This document shows positions 1-8,122 of a DNA stretch of 22,525 nt, piece after piece (the first letter of the stretch is position 1; every line of letters starts with the position of its first letter). Origin of the DNA: Tepidimicrobium sp. (GTDB taxonomy: Bacteria > Bacillota > Clostridia > Tissierellales > Tepidimicrobiaceae); assembly GCA_012839395.1 (NCBI GenBank), contig DUNJ01000127.1, forward strand, positions 1 through 22,525, given 5' to 3'. The notes under the pieces are model-generated. The model worked only from the letters and a program-made list of their open reading frames with translations, did not search any database and was not told the origin of the DNA. A program made the position numbers and the translations under genes.

Positions 1-51
1 GCATTATTTCAATATATAGAAGGATTTTATAATAGAAAAAGAATTCATTTG
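1..51 (+). pseudogene. IS3-family transposase OrfB remnant (C-terminal tail)
   Basis: Reading from base 1 gives ALFQYIEGFYNRKRIH, the familiar C-terminal segment of IS3/IS150-type DDE transposases, in which the QYIEGFYNRKRIH stretch normally continues into an SLGY-type sequence. Here the match stops at about base 48 and the frame then hits a stop. The remnant is cut by the left edge of the window, so its upstream extent is unknown. It runs directly into a second, unrelated transposase remnant. It is non-functional as seen. The family call rests on motif recognition alone. Confidence 0.75.
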
Positions 52-215
52 TTTTTATAAATGCAATACATTACAAAGTAAGAGAGGATGGACAGATTAA
101 GAACAAGGCTGCATATGTATTTTTAGGTGTTAATTTAGATGGATTTAAAGATATCTTAGGTATTTGGACAGGATAAAATGAATTCTTTAAATATGCAAGC
201 TATAAACATTTAATA
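48..215 (+). pseudogene. IS256 (mutator)-family transposase fragment
   Basis: From about base 51 the frame reads VFINAIHYKVREDGQIKNK followed by AAYVFLGVNLDGFKDILGIW, which matches the central region of IS256-type transposases, including the first catalytic Asp region (FIDAIHYKVR in typical members, here with Asn in place of Asp). The similarity ends at an in-frame TAA at 174-176, where GENE is usual and Glu appears to have become a stop. A few further codons (NEFFKYAS) still fit before similarity fades. Both ends of the gene are missing, so this is a decayed internal piece. It abuts the IS3 remnant with no spacer, which suggests nested insertion or deletion between elements. Confidence 0.8.
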
Positions 216-259
216 TTCTTGGAAGGTCGGATAGAAGGATCTCTATAAAAACCAGGTAC

Positions 260-310
260 AAAAAGGAGACTATAGCAAAATAGCAAAGCCATTAAAAACT
301 ATAGTCTCCT
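260..310 (-). terminator. Rho-independent terminator of the polyferredoxin gene
   Basis: A perfect 12-bp inverted repeat, AGGAGACTATAG at 264-275 and CTATAGTCTCCT at 299-310, with a 23-nt loop. Read leftward, the stem is followed by a run of five T. It lies about 140 bp beyond the stop of the leftward gene that ends at 449. The long loop is unusual. A smaller hairpin (GAGAAT/ATTCTC, 330-345) lies between. Confidence 0.6.
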
Positions 311-448
311 CTACCTAAAGAAGTTTTAAGAGAATACAAATTCTCATTATAAATTATTTGCAAAATAGCTAAGTTTAACTCTTGTCTATAAGGGTGCAAT
401 TAAATTCTAAAAGCGGCAAATTATTTACATTCCCCTGAGTTGACATAT

Positions 449-1927
449 TTACATTGCGATTCTTTCTTCGCTTTCATAAAATATATCTTCTTTCTTCACA
501 CCTTTATCCAAAAGTATATTATAGCTATCTACTATCATATTTTTAGATCCGCACATATAAACTTTATAGCCGTCTAAATTCATATCCTTAAGTACATGGG
601 TTACATAACCCTTTTTTAAAGAACTATTTTTATCTCTAGATACTACAGGAATGTATTGGAACCTATCCTCCTCTTGGCTTAGGCTTTCAAAATAGCCTTT
701 ATATAAGAATTCATTTTCATATCTTTGACCATCTAGTAGTTTTATATCTTTTACTGAAGAGCTATTTGACAATATTTCCCTAGTTAATCCGATAAATGGT
801 GTAATACCTATTCCATTTCCAACAAATAGAACCTTTTCAGCTGAATTATCTACTACTAATTCATTTCCCATAGGTCCTTCTAAATCTACTATATCTCCTA
901 CCTTGAAGTCATTAAATATGATATTAGTACCATAACCATTTTCTACCCTCTCTATGATTACACTTAATTTAGTGCTGTCTTCATTAGCAGATGAGATAGA
1001 GTAGGCCCTGTAAGCTTTCGGTTCATCTTGTATTTTTATTAAGATAAATTGGCCTGCTTTATAATCCACTTTTTCAGGGGATATGAAGATAAAAGTATAT
1101 TCCCTTATATCTTTACCTAATTCTTTAATATCTGTAATCTTCGCCCTTATCCTTTGACGATTTTCGTATCCTTCTATACAAACGTTTTCAATCATTTCTG
1201 TAGCTTCTTCTTCTGTTCTTAAGGATAATATATTTGCTGGGCAGTTTTCAACACAAGTGGCACATTTTATACAGTTAATGTTATGGAATTGATGATCCTC
1301 TCCAAATTCTAAATAAGGGGTTAATTGGAAAGGACATACTCTTGAGCATTTACCACACATATGACATTTATCTGGGTGTTCTATGGAAATCTTTTTTTCA
1401 TTCTTTTCAGTGGCACCAATGGATTTACCAAGTTTGTAGGCTAGTTTTTGTATAGAGCCCATGGGACAAAATTGGCACCAGGCTCTTGGATTAATAAATA
1501 TACTTAGCAATCCACCTGTTATTAAGACCATTAAATAGGTAGTGACAAAGACAAAGCCTAACTTATTTAAAAAATCATAACTTCCCCAAAAACTTGATAC
1601 TCCAATTACTTTTCTAGAAAAATTATACATAAAGAATAGGAAAAACCCAACAATCATAATTTTTGATTTTAGAAAGTTAGGGATTTTTTTATTAAAGCTT
1701 ATAGGCATAATTACTCTATCAAACAAGGAACCATGAGGGCAGAAGTTACCACACCAGTATCTACCTGTAAAGAAAGATGTAGCAGTTAATCCAATCATAA
1801 TTAATATAACTAATAATCCTAATTTTGGTACCCATAAACCTCCAATTGCTACTAATACTGTAAATATCCACGCATATTTTCTAATACTGCTGAAAGTACG
1901 GTTGGTTTTAATATAATAATTTTCCAT
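449..1927 (-). CDS. Membrane polyferredoxin fused to a ferredoxin-NAD(P)+ reductase-like domain
   Basis: A 492-residue fusion. The N-terminal half resembles NapH/CcoG-type polyferredoxins: about four membrane segments (roughly 17-54, 88-104, 121-145), two short motifs WCGNFCPHG (C59, C63) and WCQFCPMG (C151, C154), then two [4Fe-4S] ferredoxin motifs (C188/191/194/198 and C219/222/225/229). The C-terminal half, from about residue 255, is a ferredoxin-reductase fold: FAD motif RAYS (306-309), GPMG near 350 and nucleotide motif GNGIGITP (369-376), ending in a YMCGS segment. It should pass electrons between a pyridine nucleotide and a partner through FAD and iron-sulfur clusters at the membrane. 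Partner and direction are not visible. The start is fixed by AGGAGG at 1935-1940. It is transcribed alone from a strong promoter overlapped downstream by a CsoR/CstR-like palindrome. Domain calls are firm; the physiological role is unknown. Confidence 0.88.
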   Translation of the reverse strand: MENYYIKTNRTFSSIRKYAWIFTVLVAIGGLWVPKLGLLVILIMIGLTATSFFTGRYWCGNFCPHGSLFDRVIMPISFNKKIPNFLKSKIMIVGFFLFFMYNFSRKVIGVSSFWGSYDFLNKLGFVFVTTYLMVLITGGLLSIFINPRAWCQFCPMGSIQKLAYKLGKSIGATEKNEKKISIEHPDKCHMCGKCSRVCPFQLTPYLEFGEDHQFHNINCIKCATCVENCPANILSLRTEEEATEMIENVCIEGYENRQRIRAKITDIKELGKDIREYTFIFISPEKVDYKAGQFILIKIQDEPKAYRAYSISSANEDSTKLSVIIERVENGYGTNIIFNDFKVGDIVDLEGPMGNELVVDNSAEKVLFVGNGIGITPFIGLTREILSNSSSVKDIKLLDGQRYENEFLYKGYFESLSQEEDRFQYIPVVSRDKNSSLKKGYVTHVLKDMNLDGYKVYMCGSKNMIVDSYNILLDKGVKKEDIFYESEERIAM

Positions 1928-1950
1928 ATATATTCCTCCTTATATACCGA

Positions 1951-1971
1951 ATATACCCCTATGGGGTATAT
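1951..1971. promoter_or_regulatory. CsoR/CstR-like operator palindrome
   Basis: Perfect 9-bp arms ATATACCCC (1951-1959) and GGGGTATAT (1963-1971) around a TAT spacer. The site begins 4 bp after the -10 box of the leftward promoter, so it covers the transcription start, and it sits just before the ribosome binding site at about 1931-1940. The ATACCCC-N3-GGGGTAT pattern is like operators of the CsoR/CstR/RcnR-type (DUF156) repressors that sense copper, sulfane sulfur or nickel. The regulator gene is not in the window. The inducer cannot be told from the site. Confidence 0.7.
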
Positions 1972-1975
1972 CGAT

Positions 1976-2004
1976 ATTATAGCGATTAAATTAGAATTTG
2001 TAAA
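1976..2004 (-). promoter_or_regulatory. Sigma-A type promoter for the polyferredoxin-reductase gene
   Basis: Leftward reading gives -35 TTTACA (1999-2004), a 17-bp spacer and -10 TATAAT (1976-1981). The -10 is a consensus match and the -35 has one mismatch. It is followed by the operator palindrome at 1951-1971. Confidence 0.8.
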
Positions 2005-2201
2005 GGGAATATTTGTATCGGTTATATTTTATAAAAAATGAGAAATATAATAGTACTGATATGCACAAGAGTTTGTAGATTATCCATAAGGAATTGAGAT
2101 TATATATAATTGGCCGTAAGATCCTGTGTAGTGTATCTATTTTTAACTATAGGTAATTAATGTTTATGTTAGTCTAAAAGAATTGGGATTAAAGCTAAAA
2201 C
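2005..2201. other. Intergenic stretch with no recognised feature
   Basis: AT-rich spacer between the promoter of the leftward polyferredoxin gene and the terminator of the next leftward gene; the full gene-free interval is 1928-2248. I see no conserved reading frame, RNA structure or repeat in this central part. Confidence 0.5.
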
Positions 2202-2236
2202 AAAAAAAGAAGTGGGAGGAAAACTCCTTCCACTTT
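2202..2236 (-). terminator. Terminator of the leftward 184-residue protein gene
   Basis: Read leftward, AAGTGG...GGAG pairs with CTCC...CACTT around a T-rich loop, giving a roughly 9-10-bp stem with a small bulge, followed by seven T (complement of 2202-2208). It lies 13 bases beyond the stop codon of the gene ending at 2249. Confidence 0.75.
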
Positions 2237-2248
2237 TTATATTGGCCA

Positions 2249-2803
2249 TTATCTACAGAACATATATGGAAATTGTTTTAAAATACCCCTGGCCATCATA
2301 TCTCCCATCTCTAGAGCTTCTAACTCTAATTGATCTTGCACATTTATAGCTTGTTGATATTCTCCATCTATTAGATGATGGACTTCTTGCATAATATAAT
2401 CTAGATGTACATAGAACATTGTCTTCCATTTATCGGCAGACCAATAGGGGTTGATAGAACCTAAAAACATAGATATTTCATTTCCATTGCTATACCATTC
2501 TTGCTTTAATCTCTTTGCCCTCTTGCTTTCACCATCCATAATAGCTTCGATAAGCTGAGCGGCTAGTTGAAGATGTTCTGTTAGCAGTTCACCAAAATGG
2601 TATGAGCATACGCTTCCATAGAAAGGAGTTAGGTTCATTGCAAAATCTATGGGATTTCTAAGAAGTCTATTCACTACAAATTTTTCATTAGGGGTTTCTA
2701 GAACAATAGTCGTGATGGCAGCTCCAGTCCAATTAGCATGTTGTGACCATAGCAGGCGTATGCTTTCAATTAAGTTCAATTCTACCTTATTTATGCAGTT
2801 CAT
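2249..2803 (-). CDS. Conserved helical protein of unknown function
   Basis: A 184-residue, mostly helical protein with no signal peptide or clear membrane segment. It starts with a region reading LWSQHANWTGAAI, then RLLRNPIDF, FYG and FGELLTEHLQLAA, and later INPYWSADKW and a long C-terminal helix. I recall similar small proteins in Firmicutes with H-x2-WT, NP-x2-F, EHL and NPYW segments, sometimes annotated as acetylglutamate kinase; nothing kinase-like is visible here, so I give no function. Regularly spaced His and acidic residues on helices (QH, EHL, EWY, HLDYIMQEVHH) would fit a metal-binding or four-helix-bundle protein, which is inference. An AGGTGGGAG ribosome binding site precedes the ATG. 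It lies 78 bp after the Rieske oxidoreductase gene, in the same direction, and may share its transcript or use the promoter at 2834-2863. Confidence 0.6.
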   Translation of the reverse strand: MNCINKVELNLIESIRLLWSQHANWTGAAITTIVLETPNEKFVVNRLLRNPIDFAMNLTPFYGSVCSYHFGELLTEHLQLAAQLIEAIMDGESKRAKRLKQEWYSNGNEISMFLGSINPYWSADKWKTMFYVHLDYIMQEVHHLIDGEYQQAINVQDQLELEALEMGDMMARGILKQFPYMFCR

Positions 2804-2833
2804 ATACTCCCACCTTTACAATCTATTTATTAC

Positions 2834-2863
2834 ATAGTATGTAGAGATGGGAGTAAGGTGCAA
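2834..2863 (-). promoter_or_regulatory. Possible promoter for the 184-residue protein gene
   Basis: Leftward -35 TTGCAC (2858-2863), an 18-bp spacer and -10 TACTAT (2834-2839), about 30 bp before the start codon. It is a moderate match to sigma-A consensus. Confidence 0.4.
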
Positions 2864-2881
2864 CAGGGTTAAAATGTGGTA

Positions 2882-4447
2882 TTAGAAATCATCTTTGAAT
2901 AATTTTTGAATGGTATTTACGTCTTTGTCAGTTTTCAAAGATTCTACAGCTGGTCCTTCTATTATATCTCCCTTATAGGTAAATCTAGAACCATGGCAAG
3001 GACAATCCCAGCTTCTTTCAGCAGAATTCCAATTCAATTCACAACCCATATGGGTACAGGTGGTATTAATTATATGAAGTGTTCCTTCTTCATCCTGAAA
3101 TACACCTATCCTTTTTCCATCAATTTTTAATATTTTACCTTCACCAGGCTCAATATCTATATTTTTAGGTAGGGATTCAAGCTTTCCCTCTATAAGTTGT
3201 TCGGCTACATTAAAATTTTGTACTAAGAAATTTTTAGCTGAAGCGATAATGGTCTTTCGAGATGGGTTATATACATCTTGCCATGGACTTTGCCCTTCGA
3301 CGATCAAATCCCTCAGAACTATAGCCGATACCATACTATTTGTCATACCCCATTTGCCAAACCCTGTGGCCACATACAGGTTAGGTGTATTAGTAGTAAA
3401 ATTACCCACATAAGGCACCCCGTCCAGAGTCATACAATCTTGGGTAGACCATCTATAAGAAATATCCTCTATGGTGAATAGGGTGTTGGCAAAATCCAGT
3501 AATGCCCGGTAATGTTTATTGGTGTTTTCACTTTGACCAGTTTTATGGTGCTCTCCTACCACTAATATTAGTTCCCCATCATCTGTATTCTGATGGCGTA
3601 GGGAACGGGCCGGATCTTCCGCATTTATGTACATTCCGCCTGGATATTTTTCTTTAGCTTTAATTCCCACAATATATGATTTTTCAGGATAAAGCCTTGT
3701 AAAATAACCACCATGTTTATTATAGAAAGGATAATGAGAGGCTATTATAACATTCTTCGATCTCACTTTTTTTCCCTTATCGGTTGTAAGTATATAATTC
3801 CTATCTTCCTCAATATCTACCACCCTGGTGTTTTCAAATATCTTTACATCGTCATTATGGATGTTAGCAGCTAATCCTAGTATATACTTGCGGGGGTGAA
3901 ATTGAGCTTGATTGTCGAACTTGATTCCTGCTTTTATATCTATGGGAAGGGGAAGATTGTTTACATAGGAGGCCTTGATTCCCAAATCAGAAGTCACTTT
4001 AACTTCATTCCTGATTTTCTCTATATATTTCTCATCTTGGGTATATATGAATGCAGGTTGAGCAATATAATCGCAATCTATACCGTTTATTTGTATTATC
4101 CTCCTTATTTCTCCTATGGCGAACTCATTAGCTTCTGCATATTGTTGAGCTAGTTCATTTCCCAAATTACTTTGAATTTTATTGTAAATAAGACCATGCT
4201 GGGATGTAATTTTAGCTGTTGTATGAGCCGTAGTTCCTTTGCAGATTCGGCTTGCTTCGATAACTGCTATTTTTAATCCTTCCTTTCCCAATAGATATGC
4301 ACAGGAAATTCCTACTAACCCTCCGCCTATTATGGCTAGGTCTACCTCTATATCCTGGTGTAAAGTTGGATAATCGGTATCAGAAGTAGATGCTAGCCAA
4401 TAGGATTCTGGTCGTTTTTTAAAATTGTTATGATTGTAAATACCCAT
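2882..4447 (-). CDS. FAD-dependent oxidoreductase with C-terminal Rieske [2Fe-2S] domain (YhfW-like)
   Basis: A 521-residue two-domain protein. Residues about 35-400 form a D-amino-acid-oxidase-like FAD domain with the dinucleotide motif GGGLVG (41-46), an acidic strand end (VIEAS) and a late FAD-contacting segment near GVPYVGNF and ATGFGKWGMTNS. Residues about 430-521 form a Rieske domain: C464, H466, C482 and H485 are the cluster ligands, and C469 and C484 are placed to form the disulfide known in bc1-type Rieske proteins. This matches the architecture of Bacillus subtilis YhfW. Such proteins probably oxidise an amine or related substrate in the cytoplasm and pass electrons to the cluster; the substrate is unknown. 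GGAGG at 4454-4458 sets the start. It faces the rightward genes across a 159-bp divergent spacer in which I could not fix a convincing promoter. Confidence 0.88.
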   Translation of the reverse strand: MGIYNHNNFKKRPESYWLASTSDTDYPTLHQDIEVDLAIIGGGLVGISCAYLLGKEGLKIAVIEASRICKGTTAHTTAKITSQHGLIYNKIQSNLGNELAQQYAEANEFAIGEIRRIIQINGIDCDYIAQPAFIYTQDEKYIEKIRNEVKVTSDLGIKASYVNNLPLPIDIKAGIKFDNQAQFHPRKYILGLAANIHNDDVKIFENTRVVDIEEDRNYILTTDKGKKVRSKNVIIASHYPFYNKHGGYFTRLYPEKSYIVGIKAKEKYPGGMYINAEDPARSLRHQNTDDGELILVVGEHHKTGQSENTNKHYRALLDFANTLFTIEDISYRWSTQDCMTLDGVPYVGNFTTNTPNLYVATGFGKWGMTNSMVSAIVLRDLIVEGQSPWQDVYNPSRKTIIASAKNFLVQNFNVAEQLIEGKLESLPKNIDIEPGEGKILKIDGKRIGVFQDEEGTLHIINTTCTHMGCELNWNSAERSWDCPCHGSRFTYKGDIIEGPAVESLKTDKDVNTIQKLFKDDF

Positions 4448-4606
4448 ACTAATCCTCCATATAAAGTTTGTTAGATTTATTTTCCACTTTTGGGCTTAAG
4501 AATATTCAAATTTTGTTAAAAGTTATAGGTATACGAACATAAAAATTCTTTTTATAGGGAAAATATCTATAGAAGGATCTTATATTGACTGCGGAGGAGG
4601 TATTCT

Positions 4607-4879
4607 GTGAAATTTGAAAATATTATAGAGAGAAGAATAGTAGATGGGGGGGAACATAGATTGATATTGGAGATATCCGCTGATGAATATAAAGAGGACT
4701 ATGATAAATATGACGATGATACAGCAACTAATATAGTAATTGAACATTTACAAAGAAGAGGAGACGATGGCAGGCCATCGAATGTAAAAATTCATCATGA
4801 GCATGAAAACGATATAATAAAGATTACAGCTAATATACATTATTTAGGGAATGATCATACAGGATATCTATTTCGTTAA
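4607..4879 (+). CDS. Small acidic hypothetical protein
   Basis: A 90-residue protein starting at GTG behind a very strong GGAGGAGG site (4593-4600), which makes it a real gene despite its size. It is rich in Asp, Glu, His and Lys, with an acidic stretch EYKEDYDKYDDD (about 27-38) and a basic/His segment HHEHEND (about 63-69). It has no Cys, no signal peptide and no membrane segment. I do not recognise the family. It lies 57 bp before the molybdenum hydroxylase operon in the same direction with no visible terminator between, so it may be the first gene of that transcript. That link is inference from position only. Confidence 0.65.
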   Translation: MKFENIIERRIVDGGEHRLILEISADEYKEDYDKYDDDTATNIVIEHLQRRGDDGRPSNVKIHHEHENDIIKITANIHYLGNDHTGYLFR

Positions 4880-4936
4880 TATTGGAGTCGTCTAATTAAT
4901 ATAAAGTTTATTTCAACACATTAAAAGGAAGGTTAG

Positions 4937-7285
4937 GTGATAGAACGGATGCCACAAATTGGGGTAGATACCGTAAGAAAAGAAGCTTGGGATAAGGTTA
5001 CTGGTGCCGCCAAATATAATAGCGATAGATTAGAGCGGGATATGTTAAATGCCAGGATATTGACCAGTCCTTATGCCCATGCTTTAATAAAATCCATAGA
5101 TACTTCTAGGGCTTTAAAATCCGATGGTGTCCTAGCTGTAATTACCGGTGATTATTTCCCAGTATTGACCGGTTCTATAATAGAGGATAGACCACCTATA
5201 GCTAGGAATAGGGTAAGGTGCTTTGGGGAGCCAGTAGCATTGGTAGTAGCACATAGCGAACAGGAAGCGATGAAAGCCACCAAGCTTATAGAGGTAGATT
5301 ATGAACCTTTACCTGTTATCAATTCAATTGGTGAATCTATAAGTTCTCAAGCCCCTTTGATACATGAAAACATAGGTAAATATTTTTGTCCAGATGGCAC
5401 GATACAACCCAAAGCTGGATCAAATCTATTGGATCATGTAAGGATTAGAAAAGGCGATATGAATAGGGGTTGGGAAGAAAGTGATATCGTCATAGAGTCA
5501 AAAGCTTTCATCCCACAATCTGATCATTTAGCTATGGAGACTAGAAATGCGGTGGCGGAGATATTACCCGACGGTAGGGTTATAATATCTACATCTTCTC
5601 AGGCACCTTTTGCAGTTAAGGAGGAAATTTCCAAGGTATTTGGTATACCTGAGGGAAATATCATAATAAAGGTACCCCTTGTAGGTGGGGCTTTTGGTGG
5701 TAAGGCATCAGTGGACTTGGAATTTTTGGCTTATCTAGCTTCTAGAGCGGTTGGAGGAAGAAAGGTCAGAATAGCCAATTCGAGAGAGGAGGATATATCT
5801 AGTTCCCCATCTAAAATATCAACTGAATCTACAATTAAAATAGGAGCAACTAAGGATGGGATTATAAAGGCATTGGAAGCTACCTATTTTGTGGATTGCG
5901 GTGCTTATGCTGGTACTGGGCCCCGGATGGCTAAGGCTATGGCGAGTGACGGCACTGGACCGTACAATATTGAAAATGTTCATATCGATTCCTACTCTGT
6001 ATATACAAACCATATCTATGTTACATCTTATCGGGGATTTGGTCATACTGCTTCCACCTTTGCTATGGAGAGGGCAGTAGATAAGTTGGCTAGCGCATTA
6101 AATATGGATCCTCTAGATATCAGGATGGTAAATGCTATATCTGAGGGGGATACCGCAGGCACACAGACTAAAATAACATTGAGTAACACGGGGGATTTAA
6201 GGGCCTGTATATTAAAGTTAAAGGAGTCTATTAACTGGGATGAGGGCAATAGGATAGTGGAATCCGATGGGAAGATACGGGCTAAGGGAGTAAGTTGTTT
6301 TTGGAAAACCTCCAACTCGCCAGTTAATGCCGCAACTGGGGTTAGCCTTACTTTAAATTCCGATGGGAGTATAAATTTGAATTTTGGTGCTACGGAAATT
6401 GGCCCGGGGATGAAAACCACCATAGCCCAGATACTAGCAGAAAAGATGAAAATGGACATTAACGATATCCATGTATTTATGGAAGTAGATACTCAGTTAT
6501 CCCCAAAGCATTGGAAGACGGTGGCTAGTATGACCACTTTTATGGTGGGAAATGCCGTTATTAAGGCTGGTGAAGATTTAATACGGCAGTTGAAAAGCTT
6601 AGCCTCTATAATACTGGCTTGCACTCCAAATGATTTGGAGGTGATGGGTCAGAGGGTGTATTTAAAAGATGATCCAGATAGGGGGGTTGAATTTAAAAAG
6701 CTAGTCCAGGGGTATGAATACCCTGGGGGTTCCGCTATATGGGGCCCCATCATTGGTAGGGGTACCTATATAATGAAACGCCTGGTTCCATTGGATTTAA
6801 AGACGGGAAGGGGTAAAACCGGGGTATCTTGGACAGTCGGTGCGCAGGCAGTGGAAATAGAATATGATCCTGAAAAATATACCTACAGGCTATTAAAAGC
6901 AGCTACAGCCATAGATGTAGGAAAGGTAATCAATCCTAAAACGGCTAGAGGGCTTATAATGGGTGGCATGAGCATGGGGTTAGGGCTAGGAACTAGGGAG
7001 GAATTCCTATATAGTGATGATGGGATAGCTCAAAACACATCCCTCCGAACCTATAAACTGATTCATTTTGGGGAAAACCCAGAGTATATAGTCAACTTTA
7101 TAGAAACCCCACAGATCGATGGTCCCTTTGGGGCTCGGGGCTTGGCCGAGCACGGTATAATTGGAATCCCAGGGGCCCTAGCCAATGCTATATCGTTAGC
7201 TGTGGGAAAAGAATTTGACAGAATACCGATTTCCCCAGAGTTGATATGGGGAACTAAGACTGGAGGCAAATATGATACCTTTTGA
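4937..7285 (+). CDS. Xanthine dehydrogenase-family molybdopterin-binding subunit
   Basis: A 782-residue large subunit of a molybdenum hydroxylase, which hydroxylates N-heterocycles or aldehydes using water. Visible family marks: an N-terminal domain of the Ald_Xan_dh_C type (about 18-125), SSQAPF (about 220-225), GGAFGGK (250-256) for the cofactor, YRGF followed by FAMERAVDKLA, GPGMKTT...Q, the conserved GNAV, and IDGPFGARGLAEHG near the C-terminus with E738 as the expected catalytic glutamate. Family members usually have GE(P) there, so AEH is a small variation. I take GTG 4937 as the start because AAGGAAGG (4924-4932) is close by, while the next ATG (4949) is too far from it. It overlaps the FAD subunit gene by 14 bp. 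Separate Mo, FAD and FeS genes are the bacterial XdhABC/nicotinate dehydrogenase arrangement. The substrate cannot be told. Confidence 0.92.
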   Translation: MIERMPQIGVDTVRKEAWDKVTGAAKYNSDRLERDMLNARILTSPYAHALIKSIDTSRALKSDGVLAVITGDYFPVLTGSIIEDRPPIARNRVRCFGEPVALVVAHSEQEAMKATKLIEVDYEPLPVINSIGESISSQAPLIHENIGKYFCPDGTIQPKAGSNLLDHVRIRKGDMNRGWEESDIVIESKAFIPQSDHLAMETRNAVAEILPDGRVIISTSSQAPFAVKEEISKVFGIPEGNIIIKVPLVGGAFGGKASVDLEFLAYLASRAVGGRKVRIANSREEDISSSPSKISTESTIKIGATKDGIIKALEATYFVDCGAYAGTGPRMAKAMASDGTGPYNIENVHIDSYSVYTNHIYVTSYRGFGHTASTFAMERAVDKLASALNMDPLDIRMVNAISEGDTAGTQTKITLSNTGDLRACILKLKESINWDEGNRIVESDGKIRAKGVSCFWKTSNSPVNAATGVSLTLNSDGSINLNFGATEIGPGMKTTIAQILAEKMKMDINDIHVFMEVDTQLSPKHWKTVASMTTFMVGNAVIKAGEDLIRQLKSLASIILACTPNDLEVMGQRVYLKDDPDRGVEFKKLVQGYEYPGGSAIWGPIIGRGTYIMKRLVPLDLKTGRGKTGVSWTVGAQAVEIEYDPEKYTYRLLKAATAIDVGKVINPKTARGLIMGGMSMGLGLGTREEFLYSDDGIAQNTSLRTYKLIHFGENPEYIVNFIETPQIDGPFGARGLAEHGIIGIPGALANAISLAVGKEFDRIPISPELIWGTKTGGKYDTF

Positions 7286-8122
7286 TTTTGAATATTATAG
7301 ACCAAAGAAGATAAAAGAGGCGATTCAGCTATTTAATAGATTGAAATCATCTGGAAGGGAACCTATTTATTATGGCGGTGGAACGGAGATAATTAGCATG
7401 GCTAGGGTGCATAATATATATATATGGATGCAGTTATAGATATTAAGGGCATTCCAGAATGTAATGTATGTGAAATAAGGGATGGAAAGCTGGTAATAGG
7501 TTCTGGCGTTACATTGAACAAGGTCGCCGAGCTAAACTACTTTCCATTGCTTAGTCGGGCCGTTAAGAGGATAGCCGATCATACCATACAGGAGAAGATT
7601 ACGATGGGGGGTAATTTGACAGGGACCATTATATATAGGGAGTCAGCCCTACCCTTAATGGTTTCCAACAGCAAAGTGATAGCAGTTGATAGGAATGGCG
7701 AGAGAAAAATTCCAATAGAATATATATATGATAGAGAAAAGGGGCTTAATCCATGTGAGATTATAGTTCAGATAGTTGTGGAAGAGAGATTTTTAAATTT
7801 ACCACATGTTCATGTAAAGAGAACTAAAAATGAAAAGATAGACTATCCTTTGATTACTATATCGGGATTGAAGGATGGTGAAAGAATCAATTTTGGATTT
7901 AGCGGTGTATGTGAGTATCCCTTTAGATCTTATAAAATGGAGGATATCCTAAATGATAGATCCATTCCCATAGATCGGCGAATAAGCAAGGCTATTCCAA
8001 ATATACCGGGTAGGATACTGGAAGATCTTAATGGTTCTGTCGAGTATAGAATATTTATGTTGCATACTATGTTAAAGGAGATACTGGACAAATTTGAGGA
8101 GGAAGGCGAGCTAGATGGTTGA
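7272..8122 (+). pseudogene. FAD-binding subunit of the molybdenum hydroxylase, interrupted by a frameshift
   Basis: The natural start is ATG 7272 behind GGAGG (7262-7266), giving MIPFDFEYYRPK and then YYGGGTEII, the FAD-binding loop of the family. That frame ends at TAG 7437-7439 after 55 codons. The rest of the protein continues two bases out of phase from 7424: DAVIDIKGI, TMGGNLTGTIIYRESALPLMV (second FAD motif region) and the C-terminal domain, to 8122. The break lies in six AT repeats (7414-7425). Removing one AT unit restores one frame of about 282 residues, the normal family length, and reads HNIYMDAVIDIK, as expected. It is either a sequencing error, a true mutation or a reversible slip. 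Both flanking genes are intact and overlap it (14 bp upstream, 8 bp downstream), so the operon was built for coupled translation. The ATG at 7424 could allow re-initiation. Confidence 0.85.

Noticed and set aside
6043..6459. Open frame of 138 codons on the opposite strand inside the molybdopterin subunit gene
   Set aside because: The sense strand encodes a conserved enzyme through the same bases, and the antisense frame has no ribosome binding site or known domain.
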